Of a DNA stretch of 64,000 nt, positions 10,488 through 23,834 are shown one piece after another. The notes beneath the pieces are model-generated. The model worked only from the letters and a program-made list of their open reading frames with translations, was not told where the DNA came from and did not search any database. This DNA is from Lophium mytilinum (taxonomy: Eukaryota; Ascomycota; Dothideomycetes; Mytilinidiales; Mytilinidiaceae), in assembly GCA_010093605.1 (NCBI GenBank), contig MU004181.1, positions 1,116,001 to 1,180,000 on the forward strand, read 5' to 3'. A program made the position numbers and the translations under genes. The first letter of the stretch is position 1; each line of letters opens with the position of its first letter.

Positions 10488-13400
10488 GAGAACTAGCAAG
10501 GAAAGGCACTCATCTTATAGTTTTTCGAAAATCAGATGTATGGTACTCACAACGTGTTATGATTAATTCATCTCTCTACCATGGCTCCTTCCACTGCAGG
10601 TGATGTATGAGTATCAGTGATTATATCGTGTATGCAACCATGGTACTAAATACTTACAAACCTTGGCACTCTGGTGGACTAAGAAAACAGTGGCTGAGGA
10701 ACACCACATTGAATTATTCATGCAGATTCGTACTTGAAGATCTTAGCGAGACAACGTGGGTCTTCTTGCGCAAACATCAAGTTGTCAGTTCCTCTGCTGA
10801 TAAAGAGCGGCAGTAAGAGTACAATATGCCCCACAGAATATTGCTAGAGACAACCGTACTCACGACGAGGGTTGCAATCATGGAGGGAAAAAAAAAGTGA
10901 TGGGGCCTCAGTAACGACTATGATAGGCGCAGTGCCGTTCCGTTGATGAAGCTCGCACTTTGTATCATGTGGATGAGATCTATGAGAGGGCAGTACTTAG
11001 CCATAGGTTTGGGCACACGGATATATTATTACTAGGACTCCGCTCTTGCTCGCTCGTCACCACTGTGAGGAGTAGCCCAACTCGCAGGTAGTCAGCGATA
11101 TAGAAGGTTACCTAATTTCCACTGCATCGAACTTTACATCGTGTTTAGAGTCTCAACATTCTGTAGAGGCCCACAACAGTAGCAGTAGTAGTGACGAAAC
11201 GTGTGTCTAGTATCATGAAGAGTAGGCTTAAGAGCGATCAGCTTATAACAAGCCGGACTAGGGCTAGAAGTAGGAATAGACTATGCTTCCTTTCTCTGCG
11301 GTAAAGTACCAAGACATTAATATAGACACCCTTTGCAACTGCTTGGGGTACTTTATGAAGCTTTTGGATTCTTCAATACCACGTCAAGTTCAATGCAGTG
11401 AAGACTAGATTGTCATTTGACTAAGTCAGTGCCCGCTAGAGCAGCAAAGTGTAGCGTATGTTCATTAGGTCTGGCGCCGAACCACGCAGTTGATGAGGGT
11501 TGTTCCATGGCCTTTGATTTTTGAGCATCGAGATTTGTGATTGGCGTTTACCGCTTGTTTAGACTTTTAGAAGTCATGATTGGTGGATTATTCACGCCCT
11601 CTCAACGTGAAGATTAACCTAATGATTCCCATACCTGAACCGCGGGAGCTAATCCGGCCCGGGGTTCAACTTGTATCTGTGCAAAGTGCCGATTGAACTG
11701 ATTTAGGGAGTCTAGATGCTTGCAGCTGACTGTTCATCTCCATGAAGAAGAAGTTGCGATTGCGATGAAAACGTAACACCAGAAAATTAGATCGGATTGC
11801 ATCGTTGCTTGCCATAGACAGCCAGGATACGAGGTAACATGGCGCGAATTACCCACCACCACGGCCGTCCCCATCAATTTCGGAAACAATAATCTCAACG
11901 GGGCCTGGGACCTATAGTCTGAGCCTGCAACGTACACATGCGGCCAGAGTGCATTTGTTGAGGAAAATTTTCGCGTTCGCGAGACAGATGAGCTTGACGC
12001 GAATAGGAAAGTGGATGCAGGCGGTGGTGGCAAATGGTATACCTCGGAGTCCTTAAGTCTACAGAGATGTCTGAGTCGTAAGTAAGCTCTAATCCAGGGC
12101 GCATACTCGGCAGATTGATTAATGCGGCGTTCAGGTCGTGAGGGAGCAATGTGATGAGGTTCACAGCACGGCCAAGACGCTAGGTCGAGTAGAGTAATCC
12201 TGCCGAGCTCGGATTACTGTATTTCGACTACATGCCTTGTGTACAGCCACAACCTTTGCTAGATATCGTGAGACTACATGTCGGTGGACGTGTAACCGAG
12301 TGCACTACCTGCGGAATCTTCAAGGAAGCTGACGATAGCCTTGGAGTCTTGAAGGATCTACTGGGTACGAAGTGGGGTATTTCAGAGCTATTCATAGCAG
12401 CTACGAGTTTGGCGCGGGCGAGTGCCTTTCTTGAGGTGGCTGACATGTCAAAGGCATACTAGCGCCAGTGTTTCAAAGAGGTCGGGACTGTCCTGCTACT
12501 TAAGGTTCATGGATGCAAGCCCGGAGGTCGGGAGGCCTTGCATCGAGAGATTAGCTGCGGGACTACTGCGGTCCGCTGCCACCCGGAATAAGTACCCAGG
12601 CACGCCAGGAGGTGGGATGCTAGAACTCAAACGATTGTTCAGGCAGTGCTGGCCTGCATGGGAGGATTGATAGGATCTGGAAGGCGAAGCGAAATATAGC
12701 AATATACGTTAATTCTCTTAGAGTAGGCGGGGCATTGCTGCCGATGCGCGAAGTGGGATGAAGCATCAGGAGCGTGCGCTAGCTAGGATGGGAAAGGGTT
12801 CGCAGCCTGCAGCGGTGTTTGCTTGCCGCGAACTCGTTCCCGTCATAGCCGTTCTACGAGGTTGCTTGCTACCGCTGCGAGATGAGATACTGCGCTCGTA
12901 CGACTGGCTAAGAAGCTCACTGGCAGAACATTCGCACCGCTAATAGCACCCGGTAATAGTTTCGGGTCGGCCTGTAGCCTCGTGATGCTCTGCTCCCAAG
13001 ACTGTGGTATGCAGGCTATCTGACACGCTTGCAATCAGGTTTGGAGCTTAGAGCGGGCTTTCTCCGGCAGTGAAGGGAGCCCCGGTACGTGCTGAGCTGC
13101 ATTTTATGTCCCAGTCTAGCTGCACGTGCGAGAGAGATGCGAGATGGATGACGTTGCAGCATGGTGTGGCAAGATGGATTATAATCGATCTCCACTTTTG
13201 CATGAATGTGCCAGCCCGGGGCGATCTCTTACCCGAGACGCGAGGCCAAGGGAATATCGACGTCAATAGCATGGACCCTGGATTCTGCGCGCGAAGGTGG
13301 TTTTCGAGGGTCTTGTCATGTGCCCGATAAGCGGTACGATAGCCCAGCGTGCGAGTCTCGTTTCTGCGACAAACTTAGTTGGAATTTCCTCAATTTAAGA

Positions 13401-16400
13401 CGCTCGGACGAGCAATCACGGAGTATGGTCTTTTCATAGATCTACCGCTTAGACAGGCTCGGATGCTTGAGATAATTCTGGAGTCGCTTGCTCACTAGAG
13501 AGCGCTGATCGCAGAACCGCTGGCGGCTTCTAATGGGTTTCCAGAAACGTCTGAGCTTTTTTGGGGCGACGATCACCAAACGCTTGCTTGTGGACTGAGG
13601 TTTGCGTAATTGCACATGAGGGAGCGAACATGCTGCGCGGTCCCTTGAGGTTGAACGGCCCAGTGCACGTATGCGGTCGTGGCCGGTAGCCAACGAGAGG
13701 CTTTATGCGGCTGGTGTCGTCATGAAGGGTCTCACGCATCTCGTGGCCGCGGATGCAAGCACGCCTAGTGCTTCGCTGTGATGAGAGGCCGCGGCGAAGC
13801 TGCCCTGGAAATGGAAAGCCATGTAAGGGTCTGTCTGGAGGCCCCGGGCAGTCATGTGCACCAGCTTGCCTGATATCGTCGCTGGTGCTGGAGCAGCCGA
13901 ATATGACTGCGTCTTCAGAGACGCTATCGGGCTTAACCAACTCCAGCGAGACGATAAAACTAGCAGTGCAGCGGCATGCCGCCTGGCGGGACAGGGCGCA
14001 CACCCTAGTTAGGTCGAGTGCTGCGCTCTGGGAGAGCTTGCAGACTATCACCGCCGCATGCCTCGTGCTCGGACTGGCGGAGGCGGGCGAGTGTCCCTTG
14101 GTGTGCTGTCGAGCATCGATCAGCAGAGACTCGGACAGACAGAGAAGAGTCGGGGGCAACGGGCCTGATCGAGGGGCTGAGCCGGGCATGGCACGGCATG
14201 GGTTGCTGCAGGCTTCCCACCAGCGGCACGCCGGGGAGTATCAGACCGCATTCTGGCTCGAGAGCAGCATCCGCTAGACCTTTCGCAGCCAAAATCTGGG
14301 GATGGTCATGCGCTCTGGAGCAATCGGCGGCGCCAGGTTTGATGCTCTGCAGCATGCATCCAACAAAGCCAGGGGCCCCCTTAGCTCGCAGCGTCAGCCA
14401 TTCGATTCGTCAAAGACGGTTGCGCACGCACTGCTGATTCGTGTCGCTTACAGCCCACTTGGCTCGGTCGTCTGCCAGCTGTTCCGATGCTCGTGTCGAC
14501 TGTCCATGCTCTACCCCAGATTTCGAGCGGCCGCCCGCCCAACCGCCCAACGTGGTCTCCTCGGTTTGGAGAACTACCGTCTGCTGCTTTTCCAGCATAG
14601 CCTCGCGGCTGCGGCTGTTGCGGCGTGGCTGCACGGTGCTTGGGGGCGCCCCAGGACTCCAGGCAACATGCAGGAGGCCATGTCGCCGGCCGCTCAGCGT
14701 CCTTTAATTCCGCGACTAGGGCCAAGGGGTGACAATGAAACTCGATCTCGGGAAGCCCAGACAGCGTCCGACCCGTGCTTGGAGCATCGTGGATTCTCAT
14801 CTGGCGGCCCCTCACTCGTCTGCGGTCAGGAACGACAATCGTCAATGCGAATGTTGGTGATTTTGCGCCAATGGGGTAAATATGGTCCAGCAGCGTCGAG
14901 GGCGATGGCATCCAGAGCACTATGTGTGTGTGACGGCAGCGCCCGCGCTTGTTTGATAGTAGAGACGCCACAGGGCTGGCGCACAAAAGAGCCGGTCAGT
15001 GACTCGTTGCTCTCCCAATGGTACGCCGTCAGCCGATTCGCGCAGTGGTTCGTAGGAATGAAGTGCCGCGCTCTCTCTGAACAGGCCTCCCGCCGTCGCC
15101 TCGACTCTTTCGGCGCTGCATACAGCCCACCGCTGCCGACTCCCAGGCGAGGCACGCCACGGCGAAGAAGGCTGGCAAGGATGGCGACCAGCACCATGGC
15201 ACTCTCCGTGAAGCTGTCTCTCTTGGGCCGAGAGACATTGATATTTGGCCGGTTGGTGCGGTTCTCGCACCCGACTGCGGTCAGACTCCGTCGTAGCTCC
15301 CGCCAGCCTCGTTCCCCAGGTGCCCCAGGTTTTGAGGCTCCGGACGCGAGTCGTGTCGTCCAGCTCCACGCTCTGAGGGCGACGTCGGGCAGGCGCAGAG
15401 GCACGGCGAGAGGTGCAGAAGGGGTCTCGGGCTCGAGCTCAGGATGTCCGTCAGGGAACTGCTGGGCCAGCGAACCCCGGCGCAGGTGTTGCAGGCGAGT
15501 GGTGCGTCTCTCCAGCAGCAGAGTACCGTTTTGTAACGTCCGGGCGCGTAGCCAATCCCGCAGCTCGCGATCCTGCATGCCGCAAGAGGCGTCGAAGCTG
15601 CCCTTGTCCATGCTGCCGTCCACCGTCGAGAGAGCCCTGGAGGCCTCCCCAGACCCTCTGGCTGTGTCATGCAAGAGCCCGCGGGCATCGGCATCGCATT
15701 ACGAGTGCCTCTGCGGATCGGGTGCCGGCCTGCGTGCTGAAGCTGAAGAAGAGGGCGAGGGCGCCTTTGGGGCTCGTCGTTCCCGTGTTGCTTGCTTTTT
15801 GCCTCGTTCGTCCACCGTTGAAGCTTGCAACGTCGATCCGGCCGTGGGTTCTCCAGCTTCCTGTCCTCCTCGGCCTGTCAGTAGTGCGCAGCTGGAGCCA
15901 ATGCGCACTGGCCGCGGGAGCTTGCCATTCACTGTCCCAACGCTGTGAACGCTGTGTCCGCCCCGTCCTCGTCGTCCACGCACCCTTCAGCCCATCGCAC
16001 CCGCCCTCCCCAAGGCCTAGGTATTGCCTCTCGCCGCTGATCGCAGGACGTCGTGCTCGGCCGCTGCTCCACCGCCACGCCACGCTCGATCCCGGCAGCT
16101 TCCAAGCGTGTCGGCGCTGGATTGACTTCCAGGGCTGCGTTAGCACTACCCGTACCGACTGCACTTCCAACGGACCCACCGCCGCGACGCCGTTAGCTGC
16201 GTGAGGTTCGGCCTGCCCCAGGGCGAGTCTACGGCTAGTCTTTGTAGCCTGCCAGCTGACCTGGAGGCCGTTCTCGACTACCTACGTACGCTGCGCTGAC
16301 CACCGGCTTCCACCGGTCTCTCACTGCATTCCCGACCATTCTCTCTCGTACCTCCAGACGTCAGCCTTCCTCGCTGTGGACTGCCACGCCCTTCAATTCG

Positions 16401-16820
16401 CCTGCGACGTGAACAGCTGCACGCTCCCGACTCAGCGACGTGGTTGCCCGCCGGTCTTCGGAGCCACCTGCATCGCGGCCCGCCATTGCTGCTGTCACGG
16501 TACCTACTCCGGGCGCTGGAGTCGACGACCAGGTACTGCATTTGCTGTCCAGATATACCTCCAAACGCCTCTCTGACGTATGCCGTGGGATTGGGCAGCT
16601 CCTTGTCTTGACTCTTCTTTGTTTACCTCTTCGAGCTCCCCGCCAGACTGGATCCGTTTCAATTGGGTTTGACCTGCCCTCGACGACCGCTCAATTGAAC
16701 TGCTACAGCCTGACACGCGTGGTCCAAGGCTGAATCCGAGTCGCCAGCTTACCAGCCTTTCGCGCCCGCCAGGACTCCGTACTCGTCGAGTCGTGGGTCT
16801 GAGAGTGGTGCAGAGCGACA
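10488..16820. other. 6.3-kb gene-free interval
   Basis: No supported gene was found. About 10500-12200 is AT-richer with no long frames. About 13500-16800 is GC-rich and carries long overlapping frames on both strands, the largest about 548 codons at 14302-15948 (+) with a 282-codon frame opposite. Their translations are Arg/Ser/Pro-rich, patternless and mutually antisense, which fits GC-rich noncoding DNA. The final kilobase is C/T-rich and probably the promoter and long leader of the transcription factor at 16821. Confidence 0.5.
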
Positions 16821-19800
16821 ATGGTTGCTGAGGTCGATGCCCCGCAGGCTTCAAGAGCCAGGACTCAGTCCAACGCTGCCACCGCCGCGAATGGCGCCCT
16901 CAACACGGGCAACGTCAATGGTAGGCTGCAATCTAGCGGATTGCTATTCTTTACAGCACCTCTCTAATTGACTCTTCTCGCAGGGTCGGCGCAACCAACA
17001 AAAACTGGCGGTCCCCAGAACACCACCCCACCCTTCCCGCCCCCCAAAACCGACAAGCCCAGGCCTCATGTATGCGCCACTTGTACGCGTTCTTTCGCAA
17101 GGTTAGAGCATTTGAAACGGCACGAAAGGTCGCATACAAAGGAAAAGCCGTTCGAGTGTCCACAATGCACGCGGTGCTTTGCGCGGCGGGATCTCTTGCT
17201 GCGGCACCAGCAGAAGCTGCATCAACAAGGCGCCGCCTCGACCAGACCCAGAAACGGGCGGCGGGAGAGTACGACTGGCATGGTCACCGGTGCCAGAGTA
17301 CGCAAGAACTCTGTTGCAAGCAGCATCAACTCTTCTATCGCTGGAGGACCTGGGGGAATGAGACCGCGCGCTAACACCATCAGCCATATCGACGGCGCTG
17401 CGCTCAACAATCTTCTTGCCTCGACTAATGTCTCCACTAGCAGAGGCGGAGGTGGTGTCTCAGGGCACAGCCACCATGCAAGCTTGACAGGTCTTACTGG
17501 TGCTGGGACGTTCGATTATAGGGGGATGTCCACTTCAATGGGGAACCATGGACACGCAAGCGGGCTACCCAAGTTAGACACCCACCTTGGACTAGGACTC
17601 AGCGGCGGGCTCAGGACTGCGCCCATTCCAGGTGTGCCTGATGATTTTGACATTGACAAGTTTTTTGCGAACACCGGCTCTACTATCAACCCAAATCAAC
17701 TTCACTTGAATGCGTTTGGCGATCCGTCGTCACCCTTTTTTAGTTACAACAACCCTTTCCCTGGAACGACAGGACTGGAGGAGGACGATGGCTTCAGTTG
17801 GAGCGCGGGCCTGGACGCCTCCATGATGTTCAACACTGGGAATGAGAATGCTTTAGACGGTTCGTCTCCTTCTGCTATCAGTACCGCTAGTCAGAGTGGC
17901 TTCAGTGAAGTCATGATAGACGGCTCTGGAAACCCTCAAGGCTCGTCAGCATCTATGTGGCACAATCCACTTGTGACCCATGCGAACCTATCCCACAACG
18001 CTTTCACCACGCTGGACACCATGGGCCCCATCTTTCCGGAACTCATGATGAACAACACGATGTCTCCTAAGGATCTCCAAGACCAGAATGCGTCCACTGA
18101 CTTCTATATGTCGTCTCCACAGCCAATGCCTGGGTTGAGCCCTTCCACTGGAATGGCTGGACTTCCCAATCAGTACTTTCATTCGATGGCTATAAATTCG
18201 GATGGAAACAGTATTTCCTCGCCGTCCATTAACAGTAGCGCACGTCATAGCTCAGTCACCTCGGTGTCGACGGAATCTATTACTGACGCCACCCGACAAG
18301 CAATGATTATGAACCTGTCCCAAGCAATGGGAAGTGGTTCAAATCAACGGAAATACTCGCAGCCACATATTAGTTCTCCATTGTCGTCAACCAATTCTGG
18401 AAAGCCCCAAAATGCGTTCGCCTCGTTACCAAGCACTTTGGATCTTCAGCGCTACGTGAACGCCTACATCCAGTACTTCCACCCTCACCTTCCATTCCTG
18501 CACATTTCTACGCTCTCTTTCGATACGCCGGCCTACACTTACCAAATGCGTACGCCGGGGAGCTTCAGCCAGGAAGGCATAATCGGCGGTGGTGGATGTC
18601 TGATTTTAGCAATGGCAGCCATTGGCGCTCTTTACGAGTTCGAACACAAGGTCGCTAAAGAACTATTTGAAGCGGCAAAGAAGATGATTCTGTATTACCT
18701 CGACGAACGCCGCCAGAGAGGACTAGCTGCTGTGAATGGACGAAACGCCCCTCAGGATCACATCAACAAACCTCCGTTGTGGCTGGTACAAGCTATGATG
18801 CTCAATCTAATATATGGTCACAATTGCGGCGATAAACAAGCCGCTGAAGTGGCTAGCACGCATTGTGCTGCTCTTGTGAGTCTCGCGAAAGCCTGTGGAC
18901 TCGACAAGCCGGAGATGGAGGTTCCGAACACAGATATTTTCTGTCAACCTACGCCAAACTCTCTGGATGGAGATGTCGACATGGGCGACGATGGTTTGCC
19001 CTCGGATCTCTTCTCGAAACATACTCATGTCGATCATGTTGATGAGCATGCGCAGTGGATGAAGTGGAAAACGGTAGAAGAGCGAAAGCGAACCTACTTT
19101 GCAGTGTTCTCGATGTCGAGCCTCCTCGTCTCTGCCTATGCCCATGCGCCCAGGATACTAAATTCGGAGATTCGACTTAATCTGCCTTGTGAGGAGGATC
19201 TCTGGGCAGCAGACAGCGCTCAGGCGTGGGCGGCTATGGGAGGACCAGCGGCTGCTCAAGCCAGAGGTCTTTCCTTCAACAATGCCATGACCTATCTCCT
19301 GGAAGCTAGCATGCGAAAACAAGCCAATCAACGGGAAAGTCACGCTTATGCGCAACCTTTCGGATCTAACATGTCTACCACCGAGCCTACGGAGAGCGAA
19401 ATCAAACCCAGCACTTTTGGTTGCTACGTACTGATCAACGCACTTCACGTATATATCTGGGAGACGAGGCAACGGCATACAGGCCGCATATGGAAGACAC
19501 AAGAGACGGAAGCGATGCACGCCCAGGTTGAGCCAGCTTTGAAGGCCTGGCAGGCCGCCTGGCGAGCCAATCCCAATCACAGTATCGAGCGACCCAGTCC
19601 ATACGGCCCATTAGGTGCAGACAGCATTCCTTTGCTAGATCTTGCCTATGTCCGCTTATTCGTCAATCTCACGCGTACAAAAGAGTTATTATGGCAACGC
19701 GACTTCGATGGAATGGCTGGAGAGCTTGCTAAGGGGGTCGACATCGTCGCTCACGCCGATAGCTCACCGGAGGGCTCTTCGGACCCTACTGACTCAACTA

Positions 19801-20515
19801 GGACCTCAAACACGTCAATCAGCTCACCAAGAAATACTGCCTCGCCCGGAGACATGGACGCTGTTGGAGAAGCGAGTCCGGGCCAGACAGCCAACAACCT
19901 GCAGCCCAACCAATCATCCAAACGGGAGCGACACCTCCGCCGAGCTGCTTTCTACGCCGCGGACTCCTTGTCTATGGCTGACAAACTGGGCGCAACCTAT
20001 GCAGACTTTACCGCCAGGGAGTTGCCGAACTCGTCTGCGATGTGCACTATGGACTGCGCACAGATCCTTGCAGAATGGGTTGCCACGGTCCAGGATCGAG
20101 TTGGGCGCTACCTCGGGGTACTTGGCAAGGATGACATTGATTATTCCGCCGTGCCCGCAATCATGCTTCTTGAAGAGGAGGATGTGAAATTGCTGCAGAA
20201 GATCCAAGATATCCTGAACCACGCTGATCTGAAGCTGACGTTTGATATCACGAGCATGGGGTCTTCAGCTGCCATGCCGATCATGAGTGGACTTGCTAGC
20301 CTCGGCGCTTGTGGTTACGGCTCCAAGCTCCTGATGGTAACAGCATACATGCTGGAGAAGGCTGCTGTGTGGCCTGGTGGGTTTCCTCTATTGCTCTATT
20401 ATTCGACTTGACTTTCGCTAACGCTATCACAGTCACGCATGTAATGGCTCGCGCACTTGAGGCTCATGCAGCCCATGTCAACAGACGCGCTGAGGCTTCA
20501 ACACTCATAACTTAA
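16821..20515 (+). CDS. C2H2 zinc-finger transcription factor, AmdX/Adr1 type
   Basis: Three exons: 16821-16920, 16984-20376 and 20433-20515, in phase, encoding 1191 residues. The last intron (GTGGGT ... CTAAC ... CACAG) is preferred over reading through to a stop at 20411, because it adds a plausible C-terminal helix ([16 protein letters not shown]). Two tandem C2H2 fingers are clear: Cys64/Cys67/His80/His84 and Cys92/Cys95/His108/His113, joined by the TKEKPF linker. Finger helices RLEHLKRH and RRDLLLRH resemble those of Adr1 and AmdX. A Ser/Asn/Gly-rich middle follows, then a large helical region from about residue 515 that fits the fungal-specific transcription factor domain (Fungal_trans). 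It is probably a nuclear regulator of carbon or nitrogen-source use by family analogy; the actual targets cannot be read from sequence. Confidence 0.9.
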
Positions 20516-22224
20516 ATACTGTATTGTACAATCCCAACACCCTGTACAGCTTACGACATCCACGTTTTACGTCGGCTACGATCCAAAAAAGATACTATAA
20601 GTCTGCTGTCAGGCAGGCGTTTCATGCTCATGAGTGCTACAATTCTAGCCGCGAAAACCGAATACGAAGCAAGAACATGAAAGCCTGCTGCCCAGCACAA
20701 ATCCAGGGTCGTACTCTAGTCCCAACATGAAACCTCGAACACCCCACCCAAAAAACCGACTTTCAGACTTCCTGTATATTCTTGTAATCGATCCTTCATT
20801 GTCCAGCATGACTTCAATGTTTTTAGGCCTCTTAAGGACGCGACACTGGCCACGGACCCTCGTAAATATTCCGAATACCGAACTCCTCACCGGATGCCAG
20901 AACCTGAAAACGATTCTCTGGCGCGACACCTGTAAAGCTCCTTCAGGGCCGTCGCTTTTCGTGGCTACTCATAACAAAATTTCCCACGCCGTTGGAACGA
21001 GGAACTGCAAGAAACGATCCGTCGACAGCTCTTCTTTTATCTTTCTCCATCTTCAATGTTCTCAATCACGCTTGTAATGTGCTCGAACCCTTTTTACAGC
21101 AAATCTTCATCCTGCCTTTACGATTCCTATTTTGTTCTAGCTGCATTTCCTGCGAGTTTAGGTGGGAACTTTTAATCTACGGTCTTGGGTGCACGAATCT
21201 TCTTTCGGGAAATCTCTGGATCTGTCTTATCTGCGTTCACGGGCTGATCGCTCAAGGGGGGGGGGGGGGGGTCACGACTTTATTGGGTGCAGCATCTGCT
21301 TTGGGATGTCACTTGTTGATGCTGAGGTCGGTTCTACTACTCTCTTATCGGGAAGTAGCCGGTAGTATTTACATTGTTTGGTAATCCTTCAGGCCAGCGG
21401 GTTTCAAGGCCTATGCTCTGGGTAACGGATTCTAGGGTGTCATGAAATGGGAATCTGAAGGCAGCAGTGGGCTGGATCGGGATACGGAAATGGATTGGGA
21501 AAGGATAGGTGGGGGGTTAACGGCTCAGGAAAAGCTCTGATTACATCCAGTTAGGATTAGTTACTTCAGGAAAGCACTCGTTTGCTCTCTAACAATCCGC
21601 GACTGCCATCCATTGAATATAGCGTGCGAGCCGTGACTGTGGGGTGGGCCACACACACCCTTCTTCCCCTTCCCAACCCGATCTCACCATCTTTGCCCTA
21701 TCCACGATCCTCAATGCCAGCTGTCAAAGGATCCAGACCCTCCTCTGCCCCTCCGAACAACTCCGATGCCACACCATTGGCCCACTCAACCCCCACGGTA
21801 TTTCCTGGTCTGCTAAGGTTTGCTTAGAGCCCGCCTGACGCACGCCGCCAGATCTGCAGAGGTGGGCGGCTCCGGGCCGCTCGATTGGAGAACTAGAGCG
21901 TGGCGATGGTGCGTCTAGAGAGCTTTAGCACATGAGCTTTTATAGCGTGAGCTTGTTGTGTAGCGGCTGAGCTAGCGGGGGTGGATTGAGGATGGTGGTG
22001 GCTTGGGAGCGGGCGGCGGTGCTTCGGAGCCGGTAGGTGGGAGTAGTCTGACATAGCGAGCGAGGCGGACGGCTTAGTAGGTAGGTAGGAAGATGGTGTA
22101 TATCGTGAAGACGAGATACTGAGATCATTGAACAGCTTTGGTATTGGAAAACGATGAAAAACTACTGATACATATTGTAATGCACTGAACCACTGGACCC
22201 ACGCAAATACTGAGAGTGAAGACG
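20516..22224. other. Intergenic between convergent genes, with poly-G tract
   Basis: No gene is seen in this 1.7-kb segment between the C2H2 factor (+) and the Serinc gene (-). It holds a 16-base G run at 21256-21271. The portion near 21900-22224 is likely the Serinc 3' untranslated region. Confidence 0.5.
21256..21271 (+). repeat. Poly-G homopolymer (16 bases)
   Basis: Sixteen consecutive G residues lie in noncoding DNA. Length may be unreliable, since homopolymers are prone to sequencing slippage. A G-quadruplex is possible but not implied by one run. Confidence 0.8.
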
Positions 22225-23834
22225 CTAGTAATCGAATCGGTCGGGTAGAACGAGTGGTGCGATCAAACTCCAAATGTAGATGCCGTAGCATATCCAGGCG
22301 CTTACAATCTTGGCCCAGCTGGCCCAGTAGGTCCGTCCCACGGGCACGAAACTGTCCTCTACGGTGTCGGCGTTGAAGTTCATGGTGAGCAGTGTTGCTA
22401 CCCATGTGGTGCTGAGGAAGAAGATGACGTGGAAGAGGGAGTAGTTGTACTGGGTAGCGTTGCGCTCGTCGTCGCGAGGGTTCTTGCTGCCACCTTCATC
22501 ATCCTCGTCGTCGCTGTCGTCGGGGTCGTCGAGCGCGGAGGCGGGGAGCGAGCCGCTTTCGACTGCTGCGCGGAGAGCGGCAGCTCGCATTTCGCGGCGC
22601 GACTCGGGCTGTTGAGTGACTAGACCATGCTCGTAATCGTCAGTACTGACTTGAGAGTAGCCATTGCCTTGAGAGCCCAAAGCTAGACCATAGGTAGCTG
22701 CCCGGGTCGTGGTGTATGCCACTGTCACAAAAGTAACGATCGCGCCGATGATGACAGTAGCTCGGCGGGTGCCACGAGCTCGAACAAGAGGGTTACATTG
22801 CAAATCATCCGGCTCCATGCCCACGGCTGACATGGTCAAGTATGTGCAATATACAGCAACCATTGCAGATTGCGCCAGACCAGCGCGTGGGTTCACAGCT
22901 TGGATTGCGGGGTGAATCGACACAATAGAGGCTATGAGAAGCAGCAGGAGGTTGATCTAGGTTGGGTTAATTTGATGGCTGGGAACGGGACCTCGAATAT
23001 GAGCTTACAGTAATGGCAGCCTGGTTCATCGAGCATCCGCTTTTCGCGAAGAAAATATACATGATAATTGTCATGGCCACAGAAGCCAGGTACATGGACA
23101 GAGCCGATCCGATTAGTAGACCAGTCCAGAATCTTGACTCGGTAGTCTCAATCTTCTCCTGGCAGTATTCGGCCCAGTTGTGCGCGAGGTCGACCAGGAG
23201 AATAAGGCCAATGAGGAGGAAGAGACACGCTCCAATCAGGGCAAAGTAATTACCCCAGACGATGAAGAATGAGTTCGGGATGAAGAAGGTGACGACAACG
23301 AGGCCTATCCAGGCAAGCATCTTGGGACCCCAGAATCCATTCTGGATAGGCGCACGCCCGTCCTTGGAAGACCGCACTCCGAGGAGAATCAGGGCGAGGA
23401 TGGCGTGGAAGACGCCCAAGGCGAAGTTGATTCGTTGCACTGCAACATAGCCATAGCATTCTTCTCCCTGGCACTTGATATCCACGTAATCGAGGGTAAG
23501 ATGTTGAAGCTTCTTCATGGCCCAGTCCGTGAGCATGAGCCATGACATGACGGAGTTTATGAGGAGTATGAGGGCGTAGGCGATGCGGGTGGCCATGCTG
23601 TCGCATCCATCAGCTGTTGGTCGATAGTCAAGGAAAGCAGTCTGCGCACCTGTTGCCGCATTTTCCGCACGAGTTGAAGACAGCATTGCAGGTCGCCGCT
23701 CCACAGCACGAAAGGGCAAAGGTGCCAATCTAGGCGCCAGTCAGTGACGAGCTTCTTCGCGATGGCCGCGGGTGTGTACTTACCGTGCCGATGCTAGGTA
23801 CAGCGAGCAAAGGGATAGAAAGTAGTGCGCCCAT
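22225..23834 (-). CDS. TMS1: Serinc/TDE1 family membrane protein (Tms1-like)
   Basis: Four exons on the minus strand: 23834-23784, 23729-23650, 23597-23009 and 22956-22225, all GT-AG and in phase, giving 483 residues. The N-terminus MGALLSIPLLAVPSIGT is the family signature, followed by the Cys-rich stretch around SCCGAATC and then NSMATRIAYALILL. About ten hydrophobic segments follow, with a long hydrophilic acidic loop (run of Asp/Glu, DDPDDSDDEDDEGG) before the last two. Serinc proteins are polytopic membrane proteins linked to serine incorporation into lipids and to lipid scrambling; yeast Tms1 is vacuolar. The second intron uses the acceptor nearest SMATR, because the earlier AG would introduce a stop. 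It is divergent from the MFS transporter gene. Confidence 0.93.

Noticed and set aside
12232-12462. Opposed 70-80-codon frames near 12.2-12.5 kb
   Set aside because: Mutually antisense, no recognisable features, no splice partners.
14302-15948. 548-codon open frame on the + strand
   Set aside because: The translation is Arg/Ser/Pro/Ala-rich without domains, and a 282-codon frame runs opposite it. GC-rich noncoding DNA produces such frames; no splice or family evidence supports a gene.
20377-20411. Reading through to a stop at 20411 as the end of the C2H2 factor
   Set aside because: A GTGGGT...CTAAC...CACAG intron restores a longer, helix-like C-terminus ending at 20515; the read-through ending is arbitrary sequence.
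21256-21271. Poly-G run as a functional G-quadruplex
   Set aside because: A single homopolymer run in noncoding DNA is equally explained by slippage or sequencing error.
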